A DNA stretch of 64,000 nt, taken from the NCBI GenBank assembly GCA_034927345.1, contig JAYFQE010000019.1, forward strand, positions 1 through 64,000, read 5' to 3'. The DNA comes from JAYFQE01 sp034927345. GTDB lineage: Bacteria > Bacillota > Clostridia > Saccharofermentanales > UBA5734. The notes beneath the pieces were generated by a model. That model did no database searches. It saw only the letters and a list, made by a program, of their open reading frames with translations, and had not been told where the DNA came from. Of the stretch, positions 25,597-35,458 are shown piece after piece; position 1 is the first letter of the stretch, and each line of letters begins with the position of its first letter. A program made the position numbers and the translations under genes.

Positions 25597-26133
25597 ATGA
25601 AGAAACTATTATTGATTATTGATTATCAGAATGATTTCGTTGCCGATACAGGCAGCCTGACAGCCGGTAAAGCCGCCCAGGCTATCGAGAAATCGTTATT
25701 AAAACGGATCAAGGCATACCAGGCTGCCGGCGACGATATTTTATGCACTCTGGATACTCATCCTGCCGCCGGCTGGACCGACCAGCCCGAGGGCCGTCAT
25801 TTCCCGCTGCATTGCGCCGAGGGAAGCACGGGCTGGAAGCTCTACGGCAAACTGGCGGATATGGATCTGGAGACCCTGACCAAGGCTTCATACATGCTGG
25901 ATCAAACCGATATCGATTGGCTGGTTCGCCAGTACGAGCAGATTGAACTGGCCGGTGTGGCCACGGACATCTGTGTTCTGCAGAATGCCGTCGGCCTTTA
26001 TAACCATGCCGCCAATCAGGGCTTGAAAGTAGCCTTTACTTTATCGGCGGATTGCGTGGCCGCCCTGGACGCGGATAAACAGCAAGCCGCTCTCGATTAC
26101 ATGAAGAATATTCTTGGATTTACCATTGCGTAA
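25597..26133 (+). CDS. Isochorismatase-like cysteine hydrolase (nicotinamidase-type)
   Basis: This 178-aa cytoplasmic hydrolase belongs to the isochorismatase superfamily. The catalytic set is present: Asp in LLIIDYQNDF, a Lys in LTKASY, and Cys in GVATDICVLQNA preceded by the cis-peptide Val-Ala. The middle block TLDTHPAAGW, then EGRHFPLHC and GWKLYGKL, resembles the clostridial branch often labelled nicotinamidase. The substrate is therefore probably nicotinamide, but not proven. The ATG at 25597 follows AAGGAG at 9 bases. It stands alone between two terminators. Confidence 0.85.
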   Translation: MKKLLLIIDYQNDFVADTGSLTAGKAAQAIEKSLLKRIKAYQAAGDDILCTLDTHPAAGWTDQPEGRHFPLHCAEGSTGWKLYGKLADMDLETLTKASYMLDQTDIDWLVRQYEQIELAGVATDICVLQNAVGLYNHAANQGLKVAFTLSADCVAALDADKQQAALDYMKNILGFTIA

Positions 26134-26199
26134 ATAATAACAGGCGGGATATCCGACACCCTTGACGTCAATTATTGTTACAGAAGTGAATTTTTTAAG

Positions 26200-26228
26200 A
26201 ACCGGTTCTGTCTGGGCCGGTTTTTTTC
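26200..26228 (+). terminator. Intrinsic terminator after the cysteine hydrolase gene
   Basis: AACCGG and CCGGTT form a short stem followed by a run of T, 66 bases after the stop codon. Confidence 0.7.
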
Positions 26229-26351
26229 ATCTTCTTTTCGCCCCGCGCCGGCCGGAAAAAGAAAAAAGAGGCTTGCGATTTCCCGCGCCGGCGTGTACAA
26301 TAAAAGCGAACATAAGTTCTTGATGCGTGAGCTGTTTGGAGCGTGATGACT

Positions 26352-26591
26352 ATGGCGCGCAAGGTTTTTGTCCGGGTGCTGGCGGAGTTCGATGAACGGG
26401 GCCAGCTGCGGCCCCGTTCATTAACTTGGGAAGACGGCCGGGCATTTGAAATCGACCGGATTCTGGATGTCAGGCAGGCTGTCTCCTTAAAGGTGGGCGG
26501 CAGCGGCATTCGTTATACATGCCGAATTTGCGGCAAGCAGGCTTATCTGTTTCAGGACGGCAATCACTGGTATATGGAAGGACAGGATTGA
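26352..26591 (+). CDS. Small conserved-looking protein with a CxxC pair
   Basis: This 79-aa protein is not recognised. It begins MARKVFVRVLAEFD and appears all-beta, with GIRYTCRICGKQAYLF near the end holding two cysteines and FQDGNHWYMEG at the C-terminus. The shape suggests a small metal- or nucleic-acid-binding domain. Start choice is between ATG 26346 and ATG 26352; GGAG at 26338-26341 is better spaced for the latter. It lies alone, facing away from the cysteine hydrolase terminator and towards the convergent O-antigen-ligase-like gene. Confidence 0.6.
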   Translation: MARKVFVRVLAEFDERGQLRPRSLTWEDGRAFEIDRILDVRQAVSLKVGGSGIRYTCRICGKQAYLFQDGNHWYMEGQD

Positions 26592-26666
26592 CCGGACTTC
26601 CGACGTCGGAACCGGGCTGGTTCAGCCGCTGCTTTTTATAGCGTTCATACCCGGCGCAAGCTGATT

Positions 26667-28010
26667 CTATTCGCCAAGCGCGTCCGACGCCGGCTGGAGC
26701 ATGCCGTTCGATAATCCGAGAACCATCAGAAAGAAGGGGGTCGTATAATACATGGTATTGCCGAATAATGAAGATACAAAATAGGTTAAAAGCGCGCCGC
26801 ACAGGCCGATGACAACCATTGTCAATTGCTTGCGTTTGCGGAAAAACGCCGCCAGGTGAGCCGTCAGGGCAGAAAGATAGAAAAGGAGGGCCGGCACGCC
26901 TAAACTGGCGGCAATTTGGATCAGCTCATTGTGAGGGCGGTCGATCTGGATGCCGAGGTCCAGATATCGTTTGCCTAAATTATCCGGACCATATCCGAAT
27001 AACGGCTTTTCTGCCGTAAAACGAAGCCCGGCCAACCATAAGCGCCAGCGGCCTGACCCGGCCTGGTCGGCATTTTCCGAACCGTTGGCGATACTGGAGG
27101 TATCGGTGAATAGCTGCAGAAAATCATGAAGCAGCTTTCCCGATTGAGCATCGGTGATCCCTGAGGCCAGGAAGAAAATAGCCGCCGCGACCAGAAATCG
27201 CCTGGCCTGCGTTCGCTTCAGCCAAAGAATCAAGACGAAGCTGATGGTTAAGCCAACTAAAACCGCGAGATATGGGCCCAGGGAAGCGTTTTTGACCAAA
27301 GCTGCGGTTAAAATGCCCAAAGTCGTCAGCCAGAATATCTGCCTGAATAAAGATTTGCTTTCAGTCATCCACAAAAGAAGGCTGCACATAATCGCCAGAC
27401 AGGCATAATAGCCGAAGTGGTTGGTATTATAGAACACAGCCGCATCTTTGTGTAATAGAAGAAGCCGATTGACCGGCTGGCTATCAATCAGAATCAACAA
27501 GGAAAGAATAGCCGCGGCAACGGAAAACAGCGCCAGAATCATTTTTAGCGGCCGGATATGCTTGACCAGACAGCCGCAGGTGAAAATCCCGGCATAGGCA
27601 AAGTAACTCAGCAAGCCGTCGGAACGGTACAAATCGCCATAAAACGATAATTCGTGATTGTCTGAGGCCAGAAACGATAAAATGCTCCAGAATAACAAAA
27701 GTAATAGAAAAAGAGGCAGCAGGTGGTTCAGCAGATAGTGCTTCCATTCGTCCTTATGCTGCGTATAGTACCGGATTCGCTTAGCGCCGCCGGCAAGACC
27801 CAGAAGCAGACCCAGGAACCCGATCTGCAGAAGAATATTATACCAGGAAAGCCTCAACAGGACGATCAGGGGCGTCATACTCCAGATCAGCAACAAGCCG
27901 GCGGCGCTCCACTCAATACCCCGTTCCGGAATATAATCGATCAGTTCGCTGATCCTTTTCATTTGTTTGAGGTCTTGTCTGACCTGCCTGAGGCTGTGCT
28001 GCCGAATCAT
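26667..28010 (-). CDS. O-antigen ligase-like (Wzy/WaaL) membrane protein
   Basis: This 447-aa protein has about ten membrane helices and the large loop near the C-terminus typical of the O-antigen ligase/polymerase superfamily. The landmark segment ENADQAGSGRWRLWLAG, then GYGPDNLG and RPHNELIQIAASLG, matches the Wzy_C motif, with the conserved Arg, Gly-x-Gly and His-Asn. It probably joins or polymerises lipid-linked glycans on the outer face. The frame continues upstream to an ATT, but ATG 28010 avoids overlapping the acyl-CoA synthetase gene. Its ribosome site is weak, so coupling to that gene is likely. Confidence 0.8.
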   Translation of the reverse strand: MIRQHSLRQVRQDLKQMKRISELIDYIPERGIEWSAAGLLLIWSMTPLIVLLRLSWYNILLQIGFLGLLLGLAGGAKRIRYYTQHKDEWKHYLLNHLLPLFLLLLLFWSILSFLASDNHELSFYGDLYRSDGLLSYFAYAGIFTCGCLVKHIRPLKMILALFSVAAAILSLLILIDSQPVNRLLLLHKDAAVFYNTNHFGYYACLAIMCSLLLWMTESKSLFRQIFWLTTLGILTAALVKNASLGPYLAVLVGLTISFVLILWLKRTQARRFLVAAAIFFLASGITDAQSGKLLHDFLQLFTDTSSIANGSENADQAGSGRWRLWLAGLRFTAEKPLFGYGPDNLGKRYLDLGIQIDRPHNELIQIAASLGVPALLFYLSALTAHLAAFFRKRKQLTMVVIGLCGALLTYFVSSLFGNTMYYTTPFFLMVLGLSNGMLQPASDALGE

Positions 28011-28014
28011 CGCT

Positions 28015-29730
28015 TTACTTTTTATATTGCCGTCGTATTTTCTTTGAAGTTGTTTTTTCAAATTCTACTGTCCGCAAATTAAAAGTACGGACGTACTTGT
28101 AGGTTTCCAGCAGATGGTTGACTTTACGGATTTCTTCGCTGATTAAATTACGCACGGCTTCGGAATCCGGCGCGACATTGCCAAGCAGCGGCTGAATCGC
28201 TTCCATGTTGGGGAATATCTCTGCTTTAACCGTCCATTCGCCACTTTCGTCTTCGATACCGGAAACCAGGCATTCAGCGACATATTCACTGCGGCCGAGC
28301 AGCGTTTCGATTTCTTCCGGAAAGATATTCTTGCCGTTTTTCGTGACAATGACATTCTTTTTCCGTCCGGTAATGATGACAAAGCCGTCTTTGTCGATAT
28401 AGCCCAGGTCGCCGGAGTGGAAATATTTATCCTGATCGATTGCCGCGGCTGTTGCTTCCGGATTCTCGTAATAGCCCAACATGACATTGGCGCCGCAGCC
28501 GCAGATTTCACCGATGCCGTTTTCATCGGGATCGATGATTTTAATGTCGACTCCCGGAAGCGTCATGCCGGCTGAGGCGTCGTTGTAGTCGCAATCCCGG
28601 TTAACCGCCAGAATCGGCGCGCATTCGGTCAGGCCGTAGCCCTGGACGCACAGGATTCCCAGTTCGCGCATGCCTCTGAGCACTTTCGGGTCGACCGGCG
28701 CGCCGCCGGATATGAAGAGATGTATCTTGCCGCCGAAGCTCTCGTGAATCTGTTTGAAGATTTGCCGGCGCCGGTCGATCCCCAGTTTAAGCAGAAAATT
28801 GCTGAGCAAGCGGCCGATCTTAAATTTGCGGGCTGTAGCCGGATCGGCATTGACGGTTTTCATGATCCGTTTATAGAACATTTCCAGCATCAGCGGCACG
28901 ACCAGCATAATGGTCACGTGGCTTTCCTGCATGTTTTTCGGGATATAACGCAAGCCTTCGCAGACGGCGATGGCAGAACCGCGGTAAATCTGACAGAGAA
29001 AGCCGCAGATGCATTCATAAGTATGGTGCAGCGGCAGAACCGACAGAAAAGTATCATCGGTTCCGATAAAGATCATGCTGCTCATGGCCATGAGATTGGC
29101 ACAGACATTATGATGAGAGAGCATGACTGCTTTGGCCTGATCCGTCGTTCCCGACGTGAAAAGCAGGATCCGCATGGCATCCGGATCGAGCGGATAATCG
29201 GCGAAACGCCGGTCGCCGGCTTCCAGCAGTGTGCGGCCTTTTACTAAAAGATCGGCAAAATAAAGATCATCAGGCGTTGCCGGCGTCGGTTGATCGGTGC
29301 AGATAAAACAGCGGACAGCCGGAATCTGATTGCGGATCGCCGCGATATCATTGGCTTTAGCCTGGGAATAAACCAGAACGTCGGCTCTGGAGCGGTTAAG
29401 CAGGCTGGCCAGTTCATGAGACGGCAGTTCTTTGTCCAGCGGAACGATAATACCGACGCCGTTTACCGTTGCCAAATATGTGACATACCATTCATAACGC
29501 GTTTCGGCGATGATAGCCACGCGGCATCCGGCCAGCCCGAGGTTGTGCAGAGCTGTGCCAAAAGACTCAACATCCGCGTTGTAAGCCGACAGCTTAACGG
29601 AGCGATAAGCTCCGCCTTTCTGATCTTTAACGAAAAAGGCCGTATGATCGCTGAAAAGAGCCATGCTTTGAGAAAGCATGTCACGCAGATCATTAATTTT
29701 GCGCACATCATATAATGGAATGTTCTTCAT
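28015..29730 (-). CDS. Long-chain acyl-CoA synthetase-like ANL enzyme
   Basis: This 571-aa AMP-forming adenylating enzyme activates a carboxylate, probably a fatty acid, to acyl-CoA. It shows the P-loop-like LLFTSGTTDQAKAVMLSH, the GYGLTE motif, HSGDLGYIDKDGFVIITGR and the C-terminal lysine region TTSKKIRRQY. Length and order fit FadD-type synthetases. The last Lys, needed for adenylation, is within KTTSKK. It is the first gene of a two-gene minus-strand unit with the O-antigen-ligase-like gene, suggesting a role in envelope lipid or glycan modification. The ATG follows GAAGAGG. Confidence 0.88.
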   Translation of the reverse strand: MKNIPLYDVRKINDLRDMLSQSMALFSDHTAFFVKDQKGGAYRSVKLSAYNADVESFGTALHNLGLAGCRVAIIAETRYEWYVTYLATVNGVGIIVPLDKELPSHELASLLNRSRADVLVYSQAKANDIAAIRNQIPAVRCFICTDQPTPATPDDLYFADLLVKGRTLLEAGDRRFADYPLDPDAMRILLFTSGTTDQAKAVMLSHHNVCANLMAMSSMIFIGTDDTFLSVLPLHHTYECICGFLCQIYRGSAIAVCEGLRYIPKNMQESHVTIMLVVPLMLEMFYKRIMKTVNADPATARKFKIGRLLSNFLLKLGIDRRRQIFKQIHESFGGKIHLFISGGAPVDPKVLRGMRELGILCVQGYGLTECAPILAVNRDCDYNDASAGMTLPGVDIKIIDPDENGIGEICGCGANVMLGYYENPEATAAAIDQDKYFHSGDLGYIDKDGFVIITGRKKNVIVTKNGKNIFPEEIETLLGRSEYVAECLVSGIEDESGEWTVKAEIFPNMEAIQPLLGNVAPDSEAVRNLISEEIRKVNHLLETYKYVRTFNLRTVEFEKTTSKKIRRQYKK

Positions 29731-29805
29731 TGCCTCTTCTCACTTTCATGATTCATTGTTCATGATTCCTTGCCGGTATTTGAAAAAAACACGGCGCCGG
29801 TTCAA

Positions 29806-29834
29806 ATAATAACATTTATGTCCTGTTTTTACAA
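29806..29834 (-). promoter_or_regulatory. Promoter of the acyl-CoA synthetase gene
   Basis: On the minus strand TTGTAA (29834-29829), a 17-base gap and TATTAT (29811-29806), preceded by TGT, form a good extended promoter about 75 bases before the ATG. Confidence 0.5.
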
Positions 29835-29969
29835 TTTTCTAAAACGGCCGGCATAGGGCGCCAGCTGACCGATGATTTGGCCGGCGCAGATCCGGTTCCA
29901 TGATCAAACCTGTCCAGTCTATTTTAACGCACTTGAATCTGGATTGCGCCTCTGTTATCTATTTTATTG

Positions 29970-29975
29970 TATAAT
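29970..29975 (+). promoter_or_regulatory. Probable -10 box of the MalT-like regulator
   Basis: A perfect TATAAT lies 46 bases before the ATG at 30022. The best -35 candidate (TTGCGC at 29944) is 20 bases away, which is long, so an activator may be needed. Confidence 0.35.
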
Positions 29976-30021
29976 AATATCAATTAAGTTCAATTATTCA
30001 ATTTAGAATGACAGGAGCATC

Positions 30022-32589
30022 ATGATTGATACAGGCTTAGTAAAGACAAAATACTGCAGACCTGGCGTTGGCCATCACCTGATCCAGCGGAAGCAGATAT
30101 TAGATCAATTGAGCGAGGCTTGTCATTATAAACTAACGCTTGTTACAGCGCCGGCCGGTTACGGTAAGTCTACAGCCGTCCTGTCCTGGGTTAATCATAT
30201 TACGCTGCCGGCGGCATGGTTTTCCATTGATGAAGGCGATAATGATCCCGTAAGATTCTGGAGATATCTTGTAGCGGCCATGAATCATGTCTTCAGAAAT
30301 GAACATGTCGATTTTATTGATTTGCCGATCAACAGCGAGACGGTGGATTCGGGCATTCTGGCCGGATTGTTGATTGATAAACTGTATGGCGTGCCGGCGG
30401 ATGCGTTGATTGTCCTGGATGATTTTCATCTCATCCATGATCCTGAAGTCAGAAAGAGCTTTACTTACTTCTTAAACAATATGCCGTCCAATTTCAGCGT
30501 CGTATTGATAAGCCGCAAGGAATTGGTTTCTGATTTTGAAAACTTTTACATCAAAAATCAGGTCCTGGTCATCAATCATCAGAATTTGTCTTTTTCACCG
30601 GACGAAATCAACCGCTTTTTTATTTTGAAAGGATATCATCTGTCGGCCGATGAGCTTTCATGGATCGAAATGAAAACCGAAGGCTGGGCTGCCGGTTTAG
30701 TGGTTGCTTCATTGGCTGTAGATAAAGGCAGATCGTTGTTTCATCCTGATACGAATCTACCAGTTTTAAATCACCATATCGAACGATTTTTAAAGGATCA
30801 GATTTTTCAAAAGTGGCCGGATGAGGTAAGGTTGTTTTTATCCCAAACATCCATTCTGGACCGTTTTTCAGCGCCGTTATGCCAGGCTGTTACCGGATTG
30901 CCGGACTGTCGGGGGATTCTGAAGCGCCTGCTGGATTATAATAATTTCATTATTCCGCTGGAACAGGATAAGGTGTGGTTTCGCTATCATCATCTTTTTG
31001 CCGATTTTTTACGCGAACGCTTAGCGGAGCAGGACCCTTCCGGCGGACAACTTTTGTTTCGGAAAGCCGGCCAATGGTACCAGGACAACGATTATGCGCA
31101 AGAAGCCATGGATGCCTATCTGAAAGGCGGAGCTTATCAAAAGGCATTGGATCTTTTCTGGATTATTTACTATCCCATGTTGAAAATCGGGGAGCATACA
31201 CTGCTTTTAAAATGGATGAACCAGATTCCGCAAGCCTGTCATCAGGACGACGTCGTGTTCTGCGTGGCTCATGCCTGGCTTTCGGCAATGGATAACCAGA
31301 TGGAGGAAGCTGGAATCTGGGCTAATCAATCCATTGTCACTTATACAAAAATCGAATCAGGCTTAACGGATATTTCTGTTAAAAATTATATGCAGGCGCT
31401 GACTTGTCTGGCACAGGCGGATCTGGCGATCCGCAATCTGGATGCCGGCCGGGCGGCGAAATGGTACGCCACAGCGTGCGGGCTTCAACTGAAAACGTGC
31501 ATCATGGTCGGCGACTTGAATTTAAACCAGCCCAGCATGCTCAAGACCTTTTATGGATATTACGGCCGGCTGAATAAAATTGACGAAACCTATACGGCTG
31601 TCTGCGGGGCATTGAACCGCGTCGTCGGGGATTCGGCCGCTTATTTGATTATTATGCAAATTGAAACACAATATGAACGCAATCAGCTTGATGCCTGTTA
31701 TGAAACGCTGGTTAAGGGATTTGAGAATATTATCAAATTAGGCACTCCGGGTTCCGTTGTGCCGGCTTTCATTATCCTGGCTAAAATCAAACGCGCGGCC
31801 GGCAATATGACGGGCGCTTTTACGGCGATCGAGGAAGGCCGGAAAAGGCTGAACAACGGCAGCAAAGCGCATTGGAGCTATCTTTTCGATCTATTTGTCG
31901 CCTCTCTTTATTTAGGTATGAACGATGTCCCGGAAGCAGAAAAGTGGATGGACCTTGGCCGGGTCAGCGTTTTTGATGAACTTTCTCATACCCGCGAATA
32001 TGAACATATTATATTTTCCCGGTATTTAATCCAGGCGAATCGTACGGCCGACGCCATCCTGTTGTTAAACCGTCTGAACACTTATGCCCGGCAAGAAAAC
32101 CGGCTGGCCAGCCAGATTGAAATATCCTGTCTCCTCGCTCTGGCGTATGATCGAAACGGGGACGCCGCCCATGCTCTGGAAACGCTGGATCAGGCTTTAT
32201 CCCTGGGCGCGGAAGACGGGTATGCCCGAGCTTATATTGATGAAGCCGAACCGATGAGGCAGCTGCTGAAACAGTATCTTAAACGGAAGAATCCTAGTAA
32301 ATCCTGCAATATGAATAATTATGCGGCATCCTTGCTGAGCAGTTTCAAAGACCCGGAAAAACCCAGCGTGGAACCCACCGCCGTTAATGACGCGGAAACC
32401 TTGACCCGTATGGAAAAACGGGTTCTCCAGCTTCTCCTGACTAATCGTTCAAATGCCGAAATCGCCAGCGAATTTGGTATCAGCATTCGAACAGTAAAGT
32501 ATCACAATTCGAATATATTCAGCAAAATGGGCGTGAAAAACCGCATGGAGGCTTTGCTTAAAGCGCGGAAATCAGGCCTCCTGAGTTAA
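30022..32589 (+). CDS. MalT/LuxR-type ATP-dependent transcription regulator
   Basis: This 855-aa STAND regulator has a P-loop NTPase at the N-terminus (Walker A VTAPAGYGKST near residue 45; Walker B LIVLDDFHLI near 132). A winged-helix region and a long TPR-like helical array (about 330-770) follow. It ends in a LuxR helix-turn-helix (RSNAEIASEFGISIRTVKYH near 815-835). Such proteins sense a small ligand, often a sugar, and oligomerise with ATP to activate transcription. It converges with the glycoside-hydrolase-like gene 42 bases downstream. It has a moderate G+C content compared with region 2. The ligand is unknown. Confidence 0.9.
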   Translation: MIDTGLVKTKYCRPGVGHHLIQRKQILDQLSEACHYKLTLVTAPAGYGKSTAVLSWVNHITLPAAWFSIDEGDNDPVRFWRYLVAAMNHVFRNEHVDFIDLPINSETVDSGILAGLLIDKLYGVPADALIVLDDFHLIHDPEVRKSFTYFLNNMPSNFSVVLISRKELVSDFENFYIKNQVLVINHQNLSFSPDEINRFFILKGYHLSADELSWIEMKTEGWAAGLVVASLAVDKGRSLFHPDTNLPVLNHHIERFLKDQIFQKWPDEVRLFLSQTSILDRFSAPLCQAVTGLPDCRGILKRLLDYNNFIIPLEQDKVWFRYHHLFADFLRERLAEQDPSGGQLLFRKAGQWYQDNDYAQEAMDAYLKGGAYQKALDLFWIIYYPMLKIGEHTLLLKWMNQIPQACHQDDVVFCVAHAWLSAMDNQMEEAGIWANQSIVTYTKIESGLTDISVKNYMQALTCLAQADLAIRNLDAGRAAKWYATACGLQLKTCIMVGDLNLNQPSMLKTFYGYYGRLNKIDETYTAVCGALNRVVGDSAAYLIIMQIETQYERNQLDACYETLVKGFENIIKLGTPGSVVPAFIILAKIKRAAGNMTGAFTAIEEGRKRLNNGSKAHWSYLFDLFVASLYLGMNDVPEAEKWMDLGRVSVFDELSHTREYEHIIFSRYLIQANRTADAILLLNRLNTYARQENRLASQIEISCLLALAYDRNGDAAHALETLDQALSLGAEDGYARAYIDEAEPMRQLLKQYLKRKNPSKSCNMNNYAASLLSSFKDPEKPSVEPTAVNDAETLTRMEKRVLQLLLTNRSNAEIASEFGISIRTVKYHNSNIFSKMGVKNRMEALLKARKSGLLS

Positions 32590-32631
32590 ATTGCAAGTCA
32601 GACGGCATCGATTTAATAAAATTTACAGATC

Positions 32632-35358
32632 CTACATCTTAATAAACAACCATCCCAAATCGGCGCTGTTATGATTGCCGAAAGTCAGGCGTCCAGGAAG
32701 CGGATGTTGTTCGATCCAGCCGGAAGGTTGTCCCAGCCCGGAGGAATAATGGCATACATTGATCCTTAAAGGCCGCTGCCTGTCATACCACGGTATCGAC
32801 TGGAAGGGTACCGAGAAAGCGGCGGTCCATTCGTCATTTCCGATCCTGACCGCGGCGTCCCACGGATCTTGATAGAACGATTTCACACCGCCGGCGGAAA
32901 TATCAAGATGAATAGCCGGATCAAGCCGTCGAGGCTCAATGATCAGGGCGATGCTTTCTTTATCGTCCGGTTTTCGGACACAATGCACCTCAAAGTGAAT
33001 CATTTTGCCGTCATGCCAAGCTTTCCAGGATCCGGTTCCGTCAAAAAACGCCTCCGCCGGCGCGTCGGATTCATTCTGGCCACAGCAATAAGCTTTTCCG
33101 GCAGGCTTTACGCCGGTATATTCGGGGAATAAGTTATTTCCTTGCTCGATCTCGACAGCGACTTTCGGGAAATCCGTTTCGAGCAGATTTTCAAGCTGTT
33201 TGACGCGCCAGTCCAGTTTGAACGGGAAGAACTTATATCCCTCGGCTTCAGAATGGAAACCCAGTCTCGGATCTTTCAGGCACAGCGCTTTCATAGACAG
33301 GCTATTCTTTATTTCCATTTGGACGAGTTCGATCATTTGCCGCAGGGTTTTCTGTTGCTCAGCCTGCTCCATAAACGGAAGGCGTTCCCGCAGATGGTAG
33401 AAGGTAAATACTTCAAGCGCGCTGCGGATCTGCAGCCCGATTGCCTTATAGAGGCCGATATCCATTTGCCGGGCTTCATTTCCGGCATACTCATCTTCCA
33501 ATAATGAAATAATGTCGATGCCTTTCTGCCATTGTTCATTCATTTGCGTCAGCAAGTCGAGAATTTCAGGAAGCGAATGGGCAAAATAAGTACACTCGCC
33601 AATCCTGTCGCCGCTGTCGGGGTAACCGAAACACCATGACGGCGCTATGGGCTGATCAACCGGGAAAAGATGCAGCGGCCAAACAATCGAACAGTGCAGC
33701 GGGCCGTACCAGGAAAACATAATGGTCACCGGGAAATGAGCATAACCGTCCATGAAATATTTCCAGACTTGCGCAATCTGCTTTTGATTGCCGGCCCAGT
33801 CGATCCGAGCCAGATTTTCCAGGAATTCATCTTCTTCTGCGGCAAAAGGCAGGAAAGAGAGTTCTCCGGCAGCTTTATTCATCAGCCCGGGATAATTGCC
33901 GAAGTACCAGCATTGCATAACCGAATCGACGCCCAATTCTTTCATGGCGCGATATTTACGGTATAGACTTCCCGGAACCGGCATAAACGGTATGGTCGCG
34001 TCTTCATGCGAACAGCCGACTTGTATTTTTGCAGAAACCCGCGCATGCGATTTTTGAGTGGCGTTCGAAGCCCAGTCCGTAAAAATATCGCTGGGGCCTG
34101 GCCATGACAGCCAATAATCATGGGCGACGAGTTCGCGGCCGCATTGTTTGACGATGCCGTTGGACTCAAAATTCATTTGCATGATGACGTCCTTCGGCGC
34201 ATGCGCGGCAATCTGGCGGAAAACTTCAAATTTCTGTTCTTTGGTGGATAAGCTATCATCCGTAATAGCCGGCGTGTAAAACCAGGCGATAAATTCAGCT
34301 TTAGGCGACGCGTTTTTAATGCCCCGTGCAAACGCCGCCAGCAGGTCATGATAAACCTCCCAAGGTTTCAGCTTGGAACAGCGGGGACAGTTATTGCCGA
34401 AAAAATAACCGGGGTAGCTGTAACAGTTGGTCGGAATCTCGCCGTTCACAATGCATATCATCCCCCCCAGATCGGGGACGTTGGTAAATAGATAATTGCT
34501 GCATTCCTCAACGTAGGCCTGACCTTCTTTGGATGATGTGCAAAAATGAATGGTTCCATCTGCCTCATGGCCTTTAAACCAAGGATTGGCTTCTAACTCC
34601 GCCAGAGGAAGGGAACCGAAATCACTTCCCGAAAATGACCAGGGCTCATTGCAATAGATGTAAATCTTTATGCCGTAACGGGCGCACTGTTTGACTGTTG
34701 CCCGCAGTTTCTCCAGCCGCTTTACCGCATCCCGGCCGTGTCCGGGAAAAAATCTTGACGGATAATCTCTGAATTCGATGCTTAACCACAATCCGTTGAT
34801 GCCTTCATGCACCAACCGGTTTAAATATTCATCCGGATAATAATTGACATCATCCAATAATTCGTCCCGGTTCAAGGGCGGACGTTTGATGGGACCGAAA
34901 AAGCATCTCGAGACTCTGGTCTTGATAAAAGGCTTCCTTCGCGTTATTCCCATTTTCAGGAAAGGCCCGCCGGTACCGGTTATGCTGTCTTCCAGAAACA
35001 CCAGCCCGCGCCGGATGCCTTCCGTATCGTTGGCCAGAACGCGACAGGCTGTCTCCCCGACCTCCAGGGTATATTCCTCAAAACACGAGGTGGGAGCAAT
35101 ACCGGTGATGATCCTGTAGTTACCGTCGGTTCTGATTTTCCCGGCAATCAGGAATTTTCTAAAATCATCATAGGCTGTATCCAGCTTTCCCGCGTCGTCC
35201 GGGAAAGCAAACTCCAGAGATACACCCGCTTTCAGACTGGCTTCATCGGCGTTCTCTTTTTGCCGGCGCCAGGTAATAGATGAATGGAGCGGGCTCTTCA
35301 ACTGGTCGATAAATTTCCATTCATTGACTGACGGCTGGTTTGCATATTCATCTGTCAT
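32632..35358 (-). CDS. Large glycoside-hydrolase-like protein with CBM9-type C-terminus
   Basis: This 908-aa protein has no signal peptide. The first about 130 residues look like the zincin-like N-terminal domain of GH20/GH67-type enzymes (SLEFAFPDDAG, TGIAPTSCFEEYTLEV). A TIM-barrel-like core follows, with NGLWLSIEFRDY, GIKIYIYCNEPWSF and MICIVNGEIPTNC, and a CNNCPRCSKL-like Cys set at about residue 330. The end (about 735-905) resembles a CBM9 fold (SWKAWHDGKMIHFEV, DEWTAAFSVPF). Catalytic residues cannot be assigned. ATG 35358 is chosen because GGAGG lies 8 bases upstream; that site overlaps an earlier in-frame ATG at 35373. A cytoplasmic enzyme on imported glycans is likely. Confidence 0.6.
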   Translation of the reverse strand: MTDEYANQPSVNEWKFIDQLKSPLHSSITWRRQKENADEASLKAGVSLEFAFPDDAGKLDTAYDDFRKFLIAGKIRTDGNYRIITGIAPTSCFEEYTLEVGETACRVLANDTEGIRRGLVFLEDSITGTGGPFLKMGITRRKPFIKTRVSRCFFGPIKRPPLNRDELLDDVNYYPDEYLNRLVHEGINGLWLSIEFRDYPSRFFPGHGRDAVKRLEKLRATVKQCARYGIKIYIYCNEPWSFSGSDFGSLPLAELEANPWFKGHEADGTIHFCTSSKEGQAYVEECSNYLFTNVPDLGGMICIVNGEIPTNCYSYPGYFFGNNCPRCSKLKPWEVYHDLLAAFARGIKNASPKAEFIAWFYTPAITDDSLSTKEQKFEVFRQIAAHAPKDVIMQMNFESNGIVKQCGRELVAHDYWLSWPGPSDIFTDWASNATQKSHARVSAKIQVGCSHEDATIPFMPVPGSLYRKYRAMKELGVDSVMQCWYFGNYPGLMNKAAGELSFLPFAAEEDEFLENLARIDWAGNQKQIAQVWKYFMDGYAHFPVTIMFSWYGPLHCSIVWPLHLFPVDQPIAPSWCFGYPDSGDRIGECTYFAHSLPEILDLLTQMNEQWQKGIDIISLLEDEYAGNEARQMDIGLYKAIGLQIRSALEVFTFYHLRERLPFMEQAEQQKTLRQMIELVQMEIKNSLSMKALCLKDPRLGFHSEAEGYKFFPFKLDWRVKQLENLLETDFPKVAVEIEQGNNLFPEYTGVKPAGKAYCCGQNESDAPAEAFFDGTGSWKAWHDGKMIHFEVHCVRKPDDKESIALIIEPRRLDPAIHLDISAGGVKSFYQDPWDAAVRIGNDEWTAAFSVPFQSIPWYDRQRPLRINVCHYSSGLGQPSGWIEQHPLPGRLTFGNHNSADLGWLFIKM

Positions 35359-35458
35359 CGGAATTTCCTCCATTTTTTATTCAAATCCGGAGCTGATATG
35401 ACCTATAGAATACTCATCTTATAGTAACCTTTATGACACTAACTTTTCAACTCGCGTT

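Noticed and set aside
26667..28061. Longer O-antigen-ligase-like gene starting at an ATT
   Set aside because: It would overlap the acyl-CoA synthetase by 47 bases; the ATG at 28010 is more plausible.
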